The notes under the pieces were generated by a model. The model searched no databases. It saw only the letters and a program-made list of their open reading frames with translations, and was not told the DNA's origin. A stretch of 64,000 nt of DNA from the NCBI GenBank assembly GCA_003513495.1, contig DOPM01000041.1, positions 27,415 to 91,414 on the forward strand. The letters run 5' to 3'. Position 1 is the stretch's first letter, and each line of letters starts with the position of its first letter. Source of the DNA: Desulfosporosinus sp. (GTDB taxonomy: Bacteria; Bacillota; Desulfitobacteriia; Desulfitobacteriales; Desulfitobacteriaceae). The position numbers and the translations under genes are program-made. Below, piece by piece: positions 25,580-35,042 of the stretch.

Positions 25580-27955
25580 ATGACTACCATCAAACTATCT
25601 GTACGTAGTCTTGTCGAATTTGTTCTCAGACGGGGAGATTTGCAAGCGGGTTCAATTAACCTTTCTCGGGCCCAAGAGTCCATTAAAGCTCATCAATATG
25701 TTCAGAAAACAAGCGGAGTTGACTATTTGCCAGAAGTGCCCCTGAGTTATCTTTATTCCGAAGTTCCTAGTTTGAGGGAAGGCAAGGGCTTAAGTGATAA
25801 GCTCTTACTGGAAATTAAGGGACGGGCTGATGGAGTCATTAGAAACGAATCGATGGCTTGTATCGATGAGATTAAGACCACGACTCTCGATTTAGAACTT
25901 ATCGATGAATCCTTTAATAATTTACACTGGGCGCAGGCTCAGTGTTATGCTTTCATGTACGGGATTCAAGAAGGACTAGAAACTTTGGAAGTCCAGCTTA
26001 CCTATTTTCAGCTTGATACAGCTCAGACTAAGATTTTTAAAAAGAAATTTTCTCTGGATGAGCTAACTGGGTTTTTTATGGGCTTAGCCCAATGCTATTT
26101 TAGTTGGGCTTGTCAACTACAAGAATGGGTAATGCGGAGAAACGATAGTATCCGTACTACCCCATTTCCTTTCGATACCTATAGACGCGGTCAGCGAGAA
26201 TTGGCGGTAGCCGTATATCAGACGATTAAACAAAGTCAAAAGTTATTTGCCCAAGCTCCTACTGGTATTGGAAAGACCATGGGCACCCTGTTTCCTGCCT
26301 TAAAGGCTATGGCGGAAGGATTGACAGTCCAGATCTTTTATCTTACAGCTAAAACGATTACTCGAACAGTCGCTGAAAAAGCCCTGTCCGATTTGCAAAA
26401 AACAGGGCTGGAAGTTAAGCGTTTGACACTAACTGCTAAAAGTAAACTCTGTTTTCTTTCCGAAATATCCTGCTTGCCAGAGGATTGTCCTTATGCTCGT
26501 GGGTATTATGACCGGGTGAGAGAGGCTGTAGAGGATCTATTTATGGAAAGGGCTTGGACGCGACAATTAATAGAGCAATACGCTCGTAAGCATGTGATCT
26601 GTCCCTTTGAATTTTCCTTAGAAATGGCAAATTGGGCAGATGTGGTTATTTGCGATTATAATTACGTATTTGATCCAAGAGTATATTTGAGGCGCTTTTT
26701 CCTCGAAGGAGGGGAATACACCTTTTTGGTGGATGAAGCACACAACTTGGTGGATCGAGCAAGGGATATGTTTTCTGCTGAGCTAGGAAAGGAATCTTGG
26801 TTGAAATTGAAGAAATTGACCAAAGAGGACAACGCCAGGTTAGCTAAAAGTTTAACAAAAGTAAATACAGCCTTAGTCAAAGAAAAAAAGGGCTGCACAG
26901 AAGCCGAGGGAAGTGGGGAGAGTGTTGGCAAGGAGTTGCCTGGTAAACTGATCCAAGCTTTAAGGCAGTTTATTAAAGAAACCGAATATTTCCTTAAAAC
27001 TAACGATCAATCCTTTTCTTGGCATGAGCAACTTCTTGAACACTATTTTCAGGCCTTAAGTTTTACTAGAACAGCAGAAAGCTATAATGAGCGATATGTT
27101 ACTTATAAGTACTTGACAAGAGAGGATTTCAAAGTAAAATTGTTCTGCCTAGATCCCTCTATGCGTCTGAAGGAAGCTTTGGGAAGGGGGCGGTCAGCCG
27201 TACTTTTTTCCGCAACCTTGAGTCCAATGGACTACTTCATGAACCTTCTGGGGGGCGAGGAAACATCTTATAAACTCCAGCTCCCCTCTCCTTTTCCCGA
27301 GGAAAATCTTTGTCTGCTGATTAATGATCGGGTATCTACTAACTATAAGCTGAGAGCTAAAACCTATGACCAAGTGGTAGAATCGATCTCTGCAGTTATT
27401 CTGTGTAAAAAGGGAAATTATTTGGTCTATTTTCCATCCTATCATTATATGAATGAAGTCTATCTAAGGTTTAGCGCTCAGAACCAAGAAGTCGATGTAA
27501 TTTGTCAAAGCTCCAGTATGGAGGAGGAAGAACGGGAAGATTTCTTAGAAAGGTTTTCACACAATCCACAACGAACGTTAGTAGGGTTTGTACTAATGGG
27601 CGGGATCTTTGGCGAAGGTATCGATCTTATTGGGGATAGGCTCTCTGGCGCAGTTGTGGTAGGAGTTGGCTTGCCACAAGTTTGCATGGAGAGAGAAATT
27701 ATTCGTTCATACTATGAAACAACAAGTTATCTGGGTTTTGAATTTGCCTATCTGTACCCTGGAATGAACAAGGTTTTACAGGCGGTTGGGCGAGTGATTC
27801 GAACAGAAAAGGATCGAGGAATTGTGATACTGATTGATGAGCGCTTCTCTAAACAAGCCTATCGAAGGTTATTTCCTAAAGAATGGACAAAAGTTCTCTT
27901 AGGTAGAACTAATGATAGTATCACAACCACCATAAAAAGCTTCTGGGTAAATTAA
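25580..27955 (+). CDS. PD-(D/E)XK nuclease-like / DinG-type (XPD-like) DNA helicase fusion
   Basis: 791 residues. Residues about 75-130 contain RADGVI..DEIKTTT and a Q-rich helix, fitting a RecB/Cas4-like PD-(D/E)XK nuclease domain (D84, E97, K99). The rest is a superfamily 2 helicase of the XPD/DinG class: Walker A APTGIGKT (226-233), DEAH box in LVDEAHN, SATLSP, GIFGEGIDL and QAVGRVIR. Between motifs I and II, four cysteines (CFLSEISC, EDC, VIC) match the iron-sulfur insertion of XPD-like enzymes. It probably unwinds 5'-3' at damaged or branched DNA. It converges with the small gene at 27952, overlapping by four bases. A TATAAT box lies just upstream near 25540. Confidence 0.85.
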   Translation: MTTIKLSVRSLVEFVLRRGDLQAGSINLSRAQESIKAHQYVQKTSGVDYLPEVPLSYLYSEVPSLREGKGLSDKLLLEIKGRADGVIRNESMACIDEIKTTTLDLELIDESFNNLHWAQAQCYAFMYGIQEGLETLEVQLTYFQLDTAQTKIFKKKFSLDELTGFFMGLAQCYFSWACQLQEWVMRRNDSIRTTPFPFDTYRRGQRELAVAVYQTIKQSQKLFAQAPTGIGKTMGTLFPALKAMAEGLTVQIFYLTAKTITRTVAEKALSDLQKTGLEVKRLTLTAKSKLCFLSEISCLPEDCPYARGYYDRVREAVEDLFMERAWTRQLIEQYARKHVICPFEFSLEMANWADVVICDYNYVFDPRVYLRRFFLEGGEYTFLVDEAHNLVDRARDMFSAELGKESWLKLKKLTKEDNARLAKSLTKVNTALVKEKKGCTEAEGSGESVGKELPGKLIQALRQFIKETEYFLKTNDQSFSWHEQLLEHYFQALSFTRTAESYNERYVTYKYLTREDFKVKLFCLDPSMRLKEALGRGRSAVLFSATLSPMDYFMNLLGGEETSYKLQLPSPFPEENLCLLINDRVSTNYKLRAKTYDQVVESISAVILCKKGNYLVYFPSYHYMNEVYLRFSAQNQEVDVICQSSSMEEEEREDFLERFSHNPQRTLVGFVLMGGIFGEGIDLIGDRLSGAVVVGVGLPQVCMEREIIRSYYETTSYLGFEFAYLYPGMNKVLQAVGRVIRTEKDRGIVILIDERFSKQAYRRLFPKEWTKVLLGRTNDSITTTIKSFWVN

Positions 27956-28320
27956 ACTAAGCCATCGGCATCTTTAATAATCTGTTTTGCTTTATCAAAG
28001 ACAGATTGGTCGACAATCGCAGCTAAAACAATGTCTCGCCCAGAAATTGGGTTTTCTCCCCCGTCGCTCATGCCACTGGCACTAACATCTGCAGATGCTA
28101 AGATCCCAGTATCTCGACCCTCACTTGCACCTAGAGTTAATGTTGCTTGGCTAGATAGTTCACCGGTTCCAGGGCTCGATAATTGGTCAGCACTTCCTAG
28201 GGGATACTTGCCAAAACGATCTATTTGTATATCCTCAACTCCTAGGCTTTTCATTTGATCCGCAACTTTATTAGCTTCTTCTGGACTTTTAAAGTAAGCA
28301 ATAATATTCTTTTCGGCCAT
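27952..28320 (-). CDS. small conserved stress-type protein of unknown function
   Basis: 122 residues. The N-terminus (IIAYFKSPEEANKVADQMKSLGVEDIQIDRFG) and C-terminus (DIVLAAIVDQSVFDKAKQIIKDADG) form an alpha-beta layout like the general-stress/YflT-type domain, separated by a Ser/Gly/Thr-rich linker (about 45-90). No signal peptide, membrane segment or catalytic motif is seen. It has an AAAAGGGGGGG ribosome-binding site and opposes the helicase gene tail to tail. Function unknown. Confidence 0.6.
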   Translation of the reverse strand: MAEKNIIAYFKSPEEANKVADQMKSLGVEDIQIDRFGKYPLGSADQLSSPGTGELSSQATLTLGASEGRDTGILASADVSASGMSDGGENPISGRDIVLAAIVDQSVFDKAKQIIKDADGLV

Positions 28321-28388
28321 CTAAAATTCCCCCCCTTTTATTGTGCTTTAATAGAATTTACTATATGGGTGAAATTTATCCTGGAAGA

Positions 28389-28420
28389 ACCTCAAAGAAC
28401 CTCAAAGAGCCTCAAAGAGC
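28389..28420. repeat. three tandem 10-bp repeats
   Basis: The unit CCTCAAAGA(A/G) plus one base is repeated three times in a row between two divergently arranged genes. It has no coding role. It may be slippage-derived or part of the promoter region of the flanking genes. Confidence 0.7.
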
Positions 28421-28482
28421 CCTTCGTCTCTCATTTGTTTCTAAGATTTTAAAAATAATAAAAGAATTAATGAGGTCTTAAT

Positions 28483-28908
28483 ATGTTTATGTATTTTTTC
28501 CCAATTGCACTCGTTGTAACCTCCAACGTTATTTATAATGTATGTCAGAAATCCACACCTCATAGTGCCAATCCTTTTTCGGCATTGCTAATGACATATT
28601 TAACGGCAGCTATTCTAACCCTTGTGGCATTTCCTTTTTATAAAACGGATAAGGGCTTTTTTCAATCCTTCAATGACTTAAATTGGACTAGTTTTGCCTT
28701 AGGTTTTGCCATAGTAGGCCTTGAATTGGGTTATTTGCTGGCATATAGAGTGGGGTGGAATATCAGTGTCGGATCGTTAGTGGCAAATATTATTCTTGCT
28801 ATCATGCTTATCCCTATAGGTATACTCCTATACAAAGAGGGCTTTGCGGTTAACCAAATAATTGGAGTGGTTTTTTGCTTGGTGGGATTGGTGCTAATAA
28901 ACAAGTAA
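28483..28908 (+). CDS. small EamA/SMR-like drug-metabolite transporter
   Basis: 141 residues with four predicted membrane helices: 2-22, about 34-52, about 70-90 and 97-140 in two spans. The layout FALGFAIVGLELGYLLAYR and ending IIGVVFCLVGLVLINK is typical of single-domain EamA/DMT-superfamily transporters, which work as dimers in the membrane. No substrate can be named. It stands alone, 77 bases before mutY. Confidence 0.7.
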   Translation: MFMYFFPIALVVTSNVIYNVCQKSTPHSANPFSALLMTYLTAAILTLVAFPFYKTDKGFFQSFNDLNWTSFALGFAIVGLELGYLLAYRVGWNISVGSLVANIILAIMLIPIGILLYKEGFAVNQIIGVVFCLVGLVLINK

Positions 28909-28985
28909 TCATTACAGATGCACTATGAACGTCCTGTTCGTTGAGTCCATTTACTTGCAAATTGCAGCATTAGGAGAGACATAAG

Positions 28986-30272
28986 ATGGATTTATTAAGG
29001 GATAGCTTAAAGGATACAGCTTCGGAACAGAGTCTGTCTGATCGATTATTACACTGGTTTTCAGATGTAAAAAGAGATTTGCCCTGGCGGAAGACGGGAG
29101 ATCCTTATGCCATTTGGGTATCCGAAGTCATGTTACAACAAACCCAAGTAAAGACTGTGATTCCTTATTACGAACGATTTTTGCATAGTTTTCCCAGTGT
29201 TGAACAACTGGCAAAGGCTAGCCTTGACGATGTCTTAACCATTTGGAGTGGACTAGGGTATTACTCTCGAGCCCGCCGTATGTGGGAAGGGGCTAACTAT
29301 ATTCTTCAACAACTTAAGGGGGAACTCCCTAGGAATTACGATGCTCTATTACGGATTCCGGGAATAGGAGATTATACTGCCGGAGCCATAGCTAGTATTG
29401 CCTTCGGACAGAACGTAGTAGCGATCGATGGAAATGTAAAGAGGGTAGTTTCTCGCCTTCTAGCCTGGTCCGAACCTGTAGAAACTGCTCGTAGTTATCG
29501 TCACCTTAGAGACACCTTAATGACGTGGCAGTCAGCTCTACAACCAGGGGACTTTAATCAAGCCCTAATGGAACTAGGAGCTTTGGTTTGTACTCCCACC
29601 AAACCAGCCTGCCAGCATTGCCCTCTCGCTGACGTTTGTAAGGGGTACTTACAGGGAGATTTCCTGCGTTACCCTGTAAAGAAGCCTAAGGCACAGCGCC
29701 AAGTTGTGACGCGCTTAACCTTTGTCCTGCGCAAAGGGGACCAGGTTTATATACAAAAACGCTCTTCCAGGGGGTTATTGGCTGATCTCTGGGAATTTCC
29801 GGGAGTAGAATCAAGTCAGGGCTATATCCATAGCTTAAACGACGATCTTCCTCTTATTGCTGGGGAGGAATCCTTTGCTCTTTTTCAACAAGCGGTCCCA
29901 CAAGGGGTGTTTTTTGACAGTCGAGTAAAGGACCAATTCCAGCGAGGGTTATTTTGGCAGGGCCCGGTTTGGTATACCTTTAGCCACCGGCGATGGAAAA
30001 TTATCTGGGCAGTCGTCGATTTGTCCGAGCATTGGGATTTGCCCGATCTGTTCTATTCACTCAATCAGCCCGATTCGACAACTGCCTTCAAACTGGAAGA
30101 ATCGGAAGGGGAATATGAACTAGCAGCTAGTACGGAAAAAAATCAATTAGACAAAGAACGCTGGGTTTCTATGAAGGATCTAAGGGCAATTCCTCTTCCA
30201 GTAGCATTTTCGGCCATCATTGAACAATTGTATTTACTAAAACATGAGCATATTGGTTCGAAAATGACATAA
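28986..30272 (+). CDS. mutY: A/G-specific adenine glycosylase
   Basis: 428 residues, somewhat longer than the typical 350-370. It removes adenine mispaired with 8-oxoguanine. The catalytic Glu lies in SEVMLQQTQV, the helix-hairpin-helix is LLRIPGIGDYTAGAIAS, the catalytic Asp lies in VAIDGNVKRV, and the [4Fe-4S] ligands are in CTPTKPACQHCPLADVC. A NUDIX-like 8-oxoG recognition domain follows from about residue 235 (ADLWEFPGVE). The extra length lies in this C-terminal domain. Monocistronic; the next promoter is at 30326. Confidence 0.95.
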   Translation: MDLLRDSLKDTASEQSLSDRLLHWFSDVKRDLPWRKTGDPYAIWVSEVMLQQTQVKTVIPYYERFLHSFPSVEQLAKASLDDVLTIWSGLGYYSRARRMWEGANYILQQLKGELPRNYDALLRIPGIGDYTAGAIASIAFGQNVVAIDGNVKRVVSRLLAWSEPVETARSYRHLRDTLMTWQSALQPGDFNQALMELGALVCTPTKPACQHCPLADVCKGYLQGDFLRYPVKKPKAQRQVVTRLTFVLRKGDQVYIQKRSSRGLLADLWEFPGVESSQGYIHSLNDDLPLIAGEESFALFQQAVPQGVFFDSRVKDQFQRGLFWQGPVWYTFSHRRWKIIWAVVDLSEHWDLPDLFYSLNQPDSTTAFKLEESEGEYELAASTEKNQLDKERWVSMKDLRAIPLPVAFSAIIEQLYLLKHEHIGSKMT

Positions 30273-30325
30273 GACATCAAGTGTTACACACTAGAATGCA
30301 ATTAGCTTTTATTTTTAAAAAGGTT

Positions 30326-30355
30326 TTGACTAAATGTCTTTGAAAAATTTAATAT
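30326..30355 (+). promoter_or_regulatory. sigma-A promoter of the split glutamate synthase operon
   Basis: TTGACT (30326-30331) and TAATAT (30350-30355) with an 18-base spacer. Transcription would start near 30363 and run through the ANTAR-type leader to the first gene at 30663. Confidence 0.7.
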
Positions 30356-30429
30356 TGTATACATTGCCTGAAACGGTTGAATGTAACCCAGTCTCTATGT
30401 TAATTTAAATGTATAAACCAATACGAATA

Positions 30430-30497
30430 GAGCAAAGGCGCTCATAAGAAGTTTGTACTAGACAAAAGTACAGTTTCTTAGGAGCGTCTTTTTCTTT
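30430..30497 (+). promoter_or_regulatory. ANTAR-type antitermination leader of the split glutamate synthase operon
   Basis: GAGC-AAAGGC-GCTC (30430-30443) is the same hexaloop hairpin as in the gltB leader. Bases 30434-30443 pair with 30482-30491 (10 pairs, one G-U) to form a terminator followed by a T-run, so hairpin and terminator are exclusive. Between 30498 and 30662 there is no convincing gene; a 21-codon frame (30547-30612) lacks a ribosome-binding site. Confidence 0.75.
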
Positions 30498-30662
30498 TCT
30501 CAAAATAAAGGAGGCAAGAAGATTTTGGGGATGAAATCTTATAACGATGGAGTTAGCAGAAGAGATTGCCCAAAACTTCATTAGCTTAAGCTTTGTATCT
30601 GATGGAGTTTAAACTCCCACTTGAAGAGTCCTATGTGATGAGAGGAAAGGAGAGACGTATAG

Positions 30663-31793
30663 ATGCTTAGAGAAGGTGACGTTCGAATCCCGTCTGGTTG
30701 TGCGATCAGTGGAATTATCAATCGCAGCGGACAGGTTTTTTCCGGAGAAGATATACTTCAGTCCATTGCCTTGATGCATGACCGTTCCAATGGCTTAGGT
30801 GGAGGATTTGCCGCTTATGGCATTTATCCGGAGTATGAGGATTATTATGCTTTTCACTTGTATTACGAAGGGGCAGAAGGAAGAGAACAAACAGAGAGTT
30901 ATCTTAATTACTTTTTCCATGTTGCGGAAAGCGGGGAAATACCGACGAAGAAAACCCGGTCAATTAAGAATCCTCCGCTGGCTTGGCGATATTTTGTCCG
31001 ACCTAAACCAAGCTATTTACTGGAAGAAGAAAATGAAGATGAGTTTGTGGTACGCAGTGTTATGTACATCAATGCCGAGTGTAAGGGAGCCTTTGTTGTT
31101 TCAAGCGGCAAAAATATGGGGGCTTTTAAAGGGGTGGGTTACCCTGAAGATATTGGAGAGTATTTTTGTTTAGATAAGTATCATGGGTATAGCTGGACGG
31201 CCCATGGACGATTCCCCACCAATACTCCTGGCTGGTGGGGGGGAGCACACCCATTTACCCTACTTGACTGGTCAATCGTGCATAATGGTGAAATTTCATC
31301 CTATGGGGCAAATCGTCGTTTTTTAGAAATGTATGGTTATAAGTTATCTATGCAAACAGACACTGAGGCAATTACCTATGCTTTTGACTATTTGGTCCGT
31401 AAGCAGCAATTGCCTATGGATGTAGCTATAGCAACCTTAGCAGCACCCTTTTGGAGAGATATCGAACGGATGAACTCTGAGAAACGGGCACTTCTTAAAG
31501 CAGTGCGTGCCATGTATGGGAATTTATTAATGAATGGTCCTTTTTCAATAATTTTGGGCTCAAGTCAAGGCTTGATCGCACTTAATGATCGACTTAAATT
31601 GCGATCGATGGTTGCGGCAACGAAAGGAGAATTCCTTTATCTTGCCTCTGAAGAATCTGCTATCCGGGAAGTTTGTCCTCAGCCTGAAAAGGTCTGGGCT
31701 CCCCGTGGTGGAGAACCTGTGATTGCAACACTCGAGAAGAGGGGAGTACAAGGGTATGACACTGAGTATGAATACGCCGGACTTTCTTATTGA
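30663..31793 (+). CDS. split glutamate synthase: class II glutamine amidotransferase subunit
   Basis: 376 residues. An N-terminal-nucleophile glutaminase domain with the presumed catalytic Cys13 (IPSGCAIS) after a 12-residue propeptide. HGRFPTNTPGWWGGAHPF and DWSIVHNGEISSYGANRRFLE match the GltB glutaminase core. It corresponds to the first domain of GltB as a separate protein, as in archaeal-type glutamate synthases, and supplies ammonia to the synthase subunit encoded next. AAAGGAGAG precedes the ATG. The next gene overlaps its 3' end. It is first in the operon running to the ANTAR regulator at 37853. Confidence 0.9.
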   Translation: MLREGDVRIPSGCAISGIINRSGQVFSGEDILQSIALMHDRSNGLGGGFAAYGIYPEYEDYYAFHLYYEGAEGREQTESYLNYFFHVAESGEIPTKKTRSIKNPPLAWRYFVRPKPSYLLEEENEDEFVVRSVMYINAECKGAFVVSSGKNMGAFKGVGYPEDIGEYFCLDKYHGYSWTAHGRFPTNTPGWWGGAHPFTLLDWSIVHNGEISSYGANRRFLEMYGYKLSMQTDTEAITYAFDYLVRKQQLPMDVAIATLAAPFWRDIERMNSEKRALLKAVRAMYGNLLMNGPFSIILGSSQGLIALNDRLKLRSMVAATKGEFLYLASEESAIREVCPQPEKVWAPRGGEPVIATLEKRGVQGYDTEYEYAGLSY

Positions 31794-33258
31794 ACGAAAT
31801 AGAGAGCGTTGTATTAATTGTCAGGTTTGCGTAAGGCAATGTGCCAATGAGGCCCATGGTTGGGATGCCGAAGAAGAAAAGATTTTCTCCCAGGACGCCT
31901 TGTGTGTCAATTGTCATCGGTGTGTGACAATGTGCCCCACCCATTCCCTCTCCATTCGAAAATTTCCTCTGGAATTTCGTGAGAACGCCAATTGGACTGC
32001 AAGTACAATGAAAGCAATTTACAAGCAAGCGGAAACTGGAGGAATCTTGCTGACAGGTATGGGGACGGATCGTCCTTACCCCGTTTATTGGGATCAATTG
32101 TTACTAAACGCTAGCCAAGTAACTAATCCCTCCATTGATCCGCTTAGAGAACCCATGGAGTTGAAAACCTTTTTAGGCCGAAAACCTGAGCAACTTCGCG
32201 TGATAAATGGAAAGCTTGCAGAGGCTCTCCCACCCCAGCTTGAACTTGACCTACCGATCATGTTCTCGGCAATGTCCTTTGGTTCTATTAGTCTCAATGT
32301 AGCTAAGTCCTTAGCACAAGCGGCAGAAACTCTAGGGACTTTCTATAATACTGGAGAAGGAGGTCTCCACGAAGACCTCTATAAATACGGGAAAAATACA
32401 ATTGTACAGGTGGCATCTGGTCGGTTTGGAGTTCACTCAGAGTATTTGAATGCGGGTGCTGCAATCGAGATAAAAATTGGTCAGGGAGCTAAACCAGGAA
32501 TTGGCGGGCATTTACCGGGCGAAAAAGTCGGTGTAGAAGTATCCCGAACCCGGATGATTCCAGAACAATCCGATGCTATTTCACCAGCTCCCCACCATGA
32601 TATATACTCCATCGAGGATTTAACTCAACTTATTTTTTCGTTAAAAGAAGCTACGAATTATGAAAAACCGGTGATTGTAAAGATTGCTGCTGTTCATAAT
32701 GTCTCGGCAATTGCTTCAGGGATTGCTCGGGCGGGCGCCGATATCATTGCCATTGACGGTTTTCGTGGCGGTACTGGAGCCGCTCCCCTTAGGACTCGTG
32801 ATTCAGTCGGAATTCCTATTGAACTTGCTTTAGCTGCCGTAGACAGTCGTCTGCGCGAAGAAGGAATTCGGAATCAGGTCTCACTCGTTGTCGGAGGAAG
32901 TATCCGGAATAGCACGGATATCATTAAGGCAATTGCGTTGGGCGCAGATGCTGTTTATGTAGCTAGTTCGGCACTGCTCGCTCTTGGCTGTCATATGTGT
33001 CAGAAATGTTATACCGGAAAATGCAACTGGGGAATTGCCACCCAAAGACCAGAATTAGTCAAACGACTGAATCCCGAGATTGGAGCAGAAAGAGCAACGA
33101 ATCTTCTAAAAGCTTGGGAACATGAGGTTAAAGAAATTCTAGGCGGTATGGGCATTAATGCCATTGAAAGTTTGTGCGGAAATCGCCTGATGCTTAGAGG
33201 AATAGGATTATCTGATCGTGAGTTAAATATCCTGGGAGTCTTAGCCGCTGGCGAGTAA
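31756..33258 (+). CDS. split glutamate synthase: FMN synthase subunit with N-terminal ferredoxin domain
   Basis: About 500 residues. Two CxxCxxCxxxC motifs (C19-C29 and C50-C60) form an N-terminal ferredoxin domain. The GltB-type FMN/2-oxoglutarate domain follows, with FSAMSFGSIS, NTGEGGLHEDL, GQGAKPGIGGHLPG, SPAPHHDIYSIEDL and the 3Fe-4S region CHMCQKCYTGKCNWGIAT. This is the archaeal-type alpha2 subunit. It begins inside the preceding gene. ATG 31756 (GAGGGGAG upstream) and ATG 31768 are both plausible starts, so the start is uncertain by four codons. Transcription continues into a second ferredoxin. Confidence 0.92.
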   Translation: MTLSMNTPDFLIERNRERCINCQVCVRQCANEAHGWDAEEEKIFSQDALCVNCHRCVTMCPTHSLSIRKFPLEFRENANWTASTMKAIYKQAETGGILLTGMGTDRPYPVYWDQLLLNASQVTNPSIDPLREPMELKTFLGRKPEQLRVINGKLAEALPPQLELDLPIMFSAMSFGSISLNVAKSLAQAAETLGTFYNTGEGGLHEDLYKYGKNTIVQVASGRFGVHSEYLNAGAAIEIKIGQGAKPGIGGHLPGEKVGVEVSRTRMIPEQSDAISPAPHHDIYSIEDLTQLIFSLKEATNYEKPVIVKIAAVHNVSAIASGIARAGADIIAIDGFRGGTGAAPLRTRDSVGIPIELALAAVDSRLREEGIRNQVSLVVGGSIRNSTDIIKAIALGADAVYVASSALLALGCHMCQKCYTGKCNWGIATQRPELVKRLNPEIGAERATNLLKAWEHEVKEILGGMGINAIESLCGNRLMLRGIGLSDRELNILGVLAAGE

Positions 33259-33281
33259 AGGAGAGGAAGTGAGGATTTCGG

Positions 33282-33773
33282 ATGAAACGTGTTTATGCCC
33301 GGGAAGAAGTATGTATGGGCTGTAAACTTTGTGAAGTATATTGTGCGACGGCCCATTCGGAGTATCCGTTGGACCTTGTTAAAGCCTTTTTGAAACAAAA
33401 GATGAAGCCCTTGCCAAGAATTTTGGTAGAGTACAATTTATCCATATCCTTTGCGCTCCAATGTCGGCATTGTGATGAGGCACCCTGCACCAAAGCATGT
33501 ATAACTGGAGCTATGCAGAAAGATTCTGTAACGGGAATTGTAAGCAATGATGAACGTCGATGTGTAGGGTGTTGGACTTGTATCCTTGTCTGCCCTTTCG
33601 GTGCGATTGGGAGGGATAACCAGGGACACAAAGTGGCTTCTAAATGTGACCTTTGTTCTAATGTGGCAGACCAAACAGATACGGAAAGCTTCTCAAATGT
33701 GCCGGTTTGCGTTCAAAATTGTCCTAATCGTGCCCTACAGTTTATGGATAGCGTTGTAGAGGGAGAGGAGTAG
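33282..33773 (+). CDS. polyferredoxin subunit (four [4Fe-4S] clusters) of the split glutamate synthase
   Basis: 163 residues with 16 ordered cysteines in four groups: CMGCKLCEVYC, CRHCDEAPCTKAC, CVGCWTCILVC and CDLCSN..CVQNC. This is the pattern of HycB/DmsB-type electron-transfer subunits. It lies between the synthase and the FAD reductase genes with tight spacing (23 and 1 bases), so it most likely wires the NAD(P)H-oxidising subunit to the synthase. GAGAGGAAGTGAGG precedes the start. Confidence 0.88.
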   Translation: MKRVYAREEVCMGCKLCEVYCATAHSEYPLDLVKAFLKQKMKPLPRILVEYNLSISFALQCRHCDEAPCTKACITGAMQKDSVTGIVSNDERRCVGCWTCILVCPFGAIGRDNQGHKVASKCDLCSNVADQTDTESFSNVPVCVQNCPNRALQFMDSVVEGEE

Positions 33774-33774
33774 C

Positions 33775-35037
33775 ATGGATTATGTAATCATCGGCAATTC
33801 CGCTGCTGGGATTGGTGCAGTGGAAGGCATCCGTAGTGTAGATCGAGTAGGAAAAATAGCGCTTTTTTCCAGGGAACCGTATCCTGCCTATTCCCGTCCT
33901 CTTATTTCCTATTATCTTTCAGGTAAAGTTGCCCCAGAAACGATGTATTACCGAGATCCCGATTTTTACCTGCGCCTGCAAGTTGAAGCTTCCCTTGGAA
34001 GGGAAGTCCAAGCGCTAAAGCTTGAAGACAAGACAATAGAACTATCGACTGGGGATAAGGTGCCCTTTGATCGTCTTTTAATCGCAACTGGCGGTAAACC
34101 TATTACCCCCCCGATTCCTGGCAGAGAGTATTCTGGAGTTTCAACCTTCTTAACTTGGGACGATGCGAAGGATTTAGGAGAAGAACTCTTTCCAGGAATC
34201 AAAGTGGTGGTTATTGGGGCGGGCCTTATTGGTCTTAAAGCAACAGAGGCCTTGGTAAAAAGAGAAGCGACTGTGACAGTGGCTGAACTATCAAACCGCA
34301 TCTTGAGCGCCATTCTTGATGAAGATTCGGCCAGAATTGTTCAGACTCATCTTGAAGAACAAGGTGTGAAGTTTCAGTTAAATAATACGGTAGCCGAGAT
34401 TTTAGGTGAAGAGGGTAAGGTCACCGGGGTTCGTCTCCAGAATGGAGAAGAGCTAGAGTGTGATCGAGTAATTTTAGCCATCGGGGTTAGACCAAACCTA
34501 GACCTTGTTCGAGATACCGAACTTAAGTTCAATCAGGGTATCCTGGTCAATTCACACATGGCGACAAGTGTGGATGACGTATTTGCAGCGGGGGATGTCT
34601 CAGAAGGTTATGACAAGATCTATCAAGAGAATCGTGTCTTGCCGATTTTGCCGAACGCCTATAAGCAGGGATTTACAGCAGGGGTAAACATGGCTGGAGG
34701 AAGCTCAGAATTCCAAGGTGGATTTGCCATGAACGCCATCGGATTTTTTGATCTTCCTATGCTCACAGCAGGGATTATTAAACCAACTACTCCCGGTTTT
34801 CAAGAATATATTCGACTCGATCCAGGGAAGCAAAGTTATAAGAAGATCGTCCTGAGGGCTGGAAAACTTGTTGGGTATATCGCCCTAAATACTGTGGATC
34901 GGGCTGGAATTCTTACCGGACTTATGGACCAAGAAGTTGATGTGACGCCTTTTCAGGAACATCTCTTAAAAGAGGATTTTGGTTATATCCATTTTCCAAA
35001 GGAACTGCGCAGCCAAAGACTTTCCCTAAGGAAGTGA
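33775..35037 (+). CDS. FAD/NAD(P)-dependent oxidoreductase subunit
   Basis: 420-residue pyridine nucleotide-disulfide-type oxidoreductase. FAD-binding GNSAAGIGAVEGIR is at the N-terminus, NAD(P)-binding VVIGAGLIGLKATEAL lies mid-chain, and the second FAD motif is VFAAGDVSEGYD. No redox-active CxxC pair is present, so it is like NADH:rubredoxin/ferredoxin reductases rather than thioredoxin reductases. It takes the place of GltD by feeding electrons to the polyferredoxin. Its ATG follows the preceding stop by one base, and the GXGXG gene follows immediately. Confidence 0.9.
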   Translation: MDYVIIGNSAAGIGAVEGIRSVDRVGKIALFSREPYPAYSRPLISYYLSGKVAPETMYYRDPDFYLRLQVEASLGREVQALKLEDKTIELSTGDKVPFDRLLIATGGKPITPPIPGREYSGVSTFLTWDDAKDLGEELFPGIKVVVIGAGLIGLKATEALVKREATVTVAELSNRILSAILDEDSARIVQTHLEEQGVKFQLNNTVAEILGEEGKVTGVRLQNGEELECDRVILAIGVRPNLDLVRDTELKFNQGILVNSHMATSVDDVFAAGDVSEGYDKIYQENRVLPILPNAYKQGFTAGVNMAGGSSEFQGGFAMNAIGFFDLPMLTAGIIKPTTPGFQEYIRLDPGKQSYKKIVLRAGKLVGYIALNTVDRAGILTGLMDQEVDVTPFQEHLLKEDFGYIHFPKELRSQRLSLRK

Positions 35038-35042
35038 ATTTA

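Noticed and set aside
30531..30612. Leader peptides of 15 and 21 codons before the split glutamate synthase
   Set aside because: ATG 30531 and 30547 are not properly spaced from the GGAGG at 30509 and encode no run of regulatory codons; the region is explained as leader after the terminator.
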